NCBI GenBank assembly: GCA_012514225.1
Contig: JAAZAQ010000275.1
Span: 1 to 6,964 of the forward strand
Source of the DNA: Clostridiales bacterium
Lineage (GTDB): Bacteria > Bacillota > Clostridia > Christensenellales > Aristaeellaceae
DNA length: 6,964 bases
Direction of reading: 5' to 3'
Shown here: piece by piece, positions 6,346 through 6,964 of the stretch
Numbering within the stretch: the stretch's first letter is position 1
Layout of the letters: every line of letters begins with the position of its first letter
Made by a program: the position numbers and the translations under genes
Notes under the pieces: model-generated
Databases searched by the model: none
What the model was told of the DNA's origin: nothing
Seen by the model: the letters and a program-made list of their open reading frames with translations, nothing else

Positions 6346-6364
6346 TATCAGCCTATCTGCGCGG

Positions 6365-6393
6365 ATGATACTGCGAAAGGCTCTGGTTGTCAA
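6365..6393 (-). promoter_or_regulatory. Sigma-70/sigma-A promoter of the transporter operon
   Basis: On the minus strand there is a perfect -35 box TTGACA (6393-6388), a 17-base spacer and a -10 box TATCAT (6370-6365, one mismatch to TATAAT). The promoter lies between the regulator's stop codon and the binding-protein gene, pointing into the transporter operon, and is followed within about 45 bases by the operator-like sites. The operon therefore need not depend on read-through from the regulator gene. Confidence 0.8.
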
Positions 6394-6395
6394 GT

Positions 6396-6430
6396 CGCCG
6401 GAGCCCGGCGGTTGATTGTTTTTTGTTTGC
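6396..6430 (+). other. Inverted repeat abutting the -35 box, T-rich on the plus strand
   Basis: CGCCGG (6396-6401) and CCGGCG (6405-6410) form a perfect 6-bp stem with a 3-nt loop. On the plus strand it is followed by a T-rich run (6411-6429), which resembles an intrinsic terminator in the direction opposite to the genes. On the minus strand no T tract follows, so it does not look like the terminator of the regulator gene. It starts 2 bases from the -35 box and could instead be an operator. Confidence 0.35.
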
Positions 6431-6466
6431 TTTTCTGGACTTTCCTTGCTGGGGCGATAATCCGGC

Positions 6467-6964
6467 TCAGTACAGGTCCAGGTTGCTGGCCATGACGATC
6501 TGCGGGGAAATCAGGGTCGTATCGCTGACGGAGAGGTCCTCGGCGATGGCCTGGTAAAGCAGCCTTAAGCCGAGTTTCCCCTGCTGGTACTGGTCCTGGA
6601 AGATGGTCGCGCTGACGACTCCGTCCCGGATATACGGCCTCAGCTCCCCGTAGACATCCGAGGTGATGATGCAGATTTCCCCCGCCCTGCCGTGCTCGCA
6701 CACCGCGCGCAGGATGGACCTGGAGTTGAAGGAATTGACGTAAATCCCCCCCAGGTCCGGGTACTCCGCGAGGATCCGGACCGTTTCCCGGTAGGCCAGT
6801 CCCTCGTCGTCGTAATGGCAGCAGACCGCTTCCAGCTTCAGCGGGCAGGCCGCCAGCTGCTCCTTGAAGCCGGCGACGATTTCCTCGTGGATGCCCCGCT
6901 TTTCGTCGCCGCCGGTCGCGATGACGACCGGCCTGCTCCGGTCGCCCATGCGGAAAATCAGTTC
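6467..6964 (-). CDS. LacI-family transcriptional regulator, C-terminal effector-binding part (start outside window)
   Basis: Partial: the last 165 codons, with the frame open to the window's end at 6964; the TGA stop is at 6469-6467. The visible part is a sugar-binding domain of the periplasmic-binding-protein type I fold found in LacI/GalR-family regulators. RPVVIATGG (visible residues 11-19) starts the strand leading to the second lobe. LGGIYVNSFNS, a later ICIITSDVYGELRPYI and SATIFQDQYQQGKLGLRLLY are the usual C-lobe elements, and it ends SPQIVMASNLDLY, like RbsR-type proteins. The DNA-binding helix-turn-helix would lie beyond the window and is not seen, so the LacI assignment rests on this domain and on the position upstream of a sugar operon. 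It probably senses the imported sugar or a derivative and acts at the palindromic site in the leader (inference). It reads in the same direction as the operon but is separated from it by a promoter. Confidence 0.82.
   Translation of the reverse strand, partial: ELIFRMGDRSRPVVIATGGDEKRGIHEEIVAGFKEQLAACPLKLEAVCCHYDDEGLAYRETVRILAEYPDLGGIYVNSFNSRSILRAVCEHGRAGEICIITSDVYGELRPYIRDGVVSATIFQDQYQQGKLGLRLLYQAIAEDLSVSDTTLISPQIVMASNLDLY

Larger units (their letters stand above)
6134..6358 (-). other. Long 5' leader of the transporter operon
   Basis: If transcription starts about 7 nt downstream of the -10 box (near 6358), the transcript has an untranslated leader of about 225 nt before the binding-protein ATG. 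It holds the cre/operator-like site, two predicted hairpins and a strong AAAGGAGG ribosome binding site (6144-6151). I saw no convincing open reading frame of its own and could not match it to any riboswitch class I know. The exact transcription start is inferred from promoter spacing. Confidence 0.55.

Overview
The window is one GC-rich stretch of bacterial DNA (roughly 60% GC by eye) in which every supported gene lies on the minus strand. Strong AGGAGG-type ribosome binding sites, a near-consensus housekeeping promoter and a site matching the core of the CcpA cre consensus suggest a Bacillota/Clostridia-like organism. This is an inference: the solute-binding protein lacks a lipoprotein cysteine, which is unusual for a single-membrane Gram-positive.

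Read in the direction of transcription (high to low coordinates), the window opens with the C-terminal effector-binding half of a LacI-type regulator (6964-6467). An intergenic and leader region of about 330 bases follows. It holds a clear sigma-70/sigma-A promoter (6393-6365), an imperfect palindromic operator or cre-like site just downstream of the expected start of transcription (6326-6314), a pair of 8-base direct repeats, and a leader of about 225 nt with two predicted hairpins. Next comes a complete carbohydrate ABC importer of the CUT2 (ribose/galactose/autoinducer-2) type: secreted binding protein (6133-5105), a strong intercistronic hairpin (5073-5018), a duplicated-domain ATPase (4985-3354) and two different permeases (3315-2311 and 2297-1305). 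Two oxidoreductase genes end the window: a short-chain dehydrogenase/reductase (1232-444) and the N-terminal third of a zinc-dependent medium-chain dehydrogenase (373 to beyond position 1).

The likely logic is a regulated catabolic operon. The regulator senses a sugar or polyol, the binding protein and ABC complex import it, and the dehydrogenases act on it or on a derived intermediate. The substrate cannot be read from the sequence. The most notable anomaly is in the short-chain dehydrogenase: its cofactor fold is intact, but the catalytic Tyr of the YxxxK motif is Phe and the tetrad Asn position is Asp. It may therefore be inactive as a classical SDR, or use altered chemistry. I saw no mobile elements, CRISPR arrays, tRNA or rRNA genes, and no wholly novel system. 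The window reads as a well-formed sugar-uptake operon with a few regulatory and enzymatic oddities.
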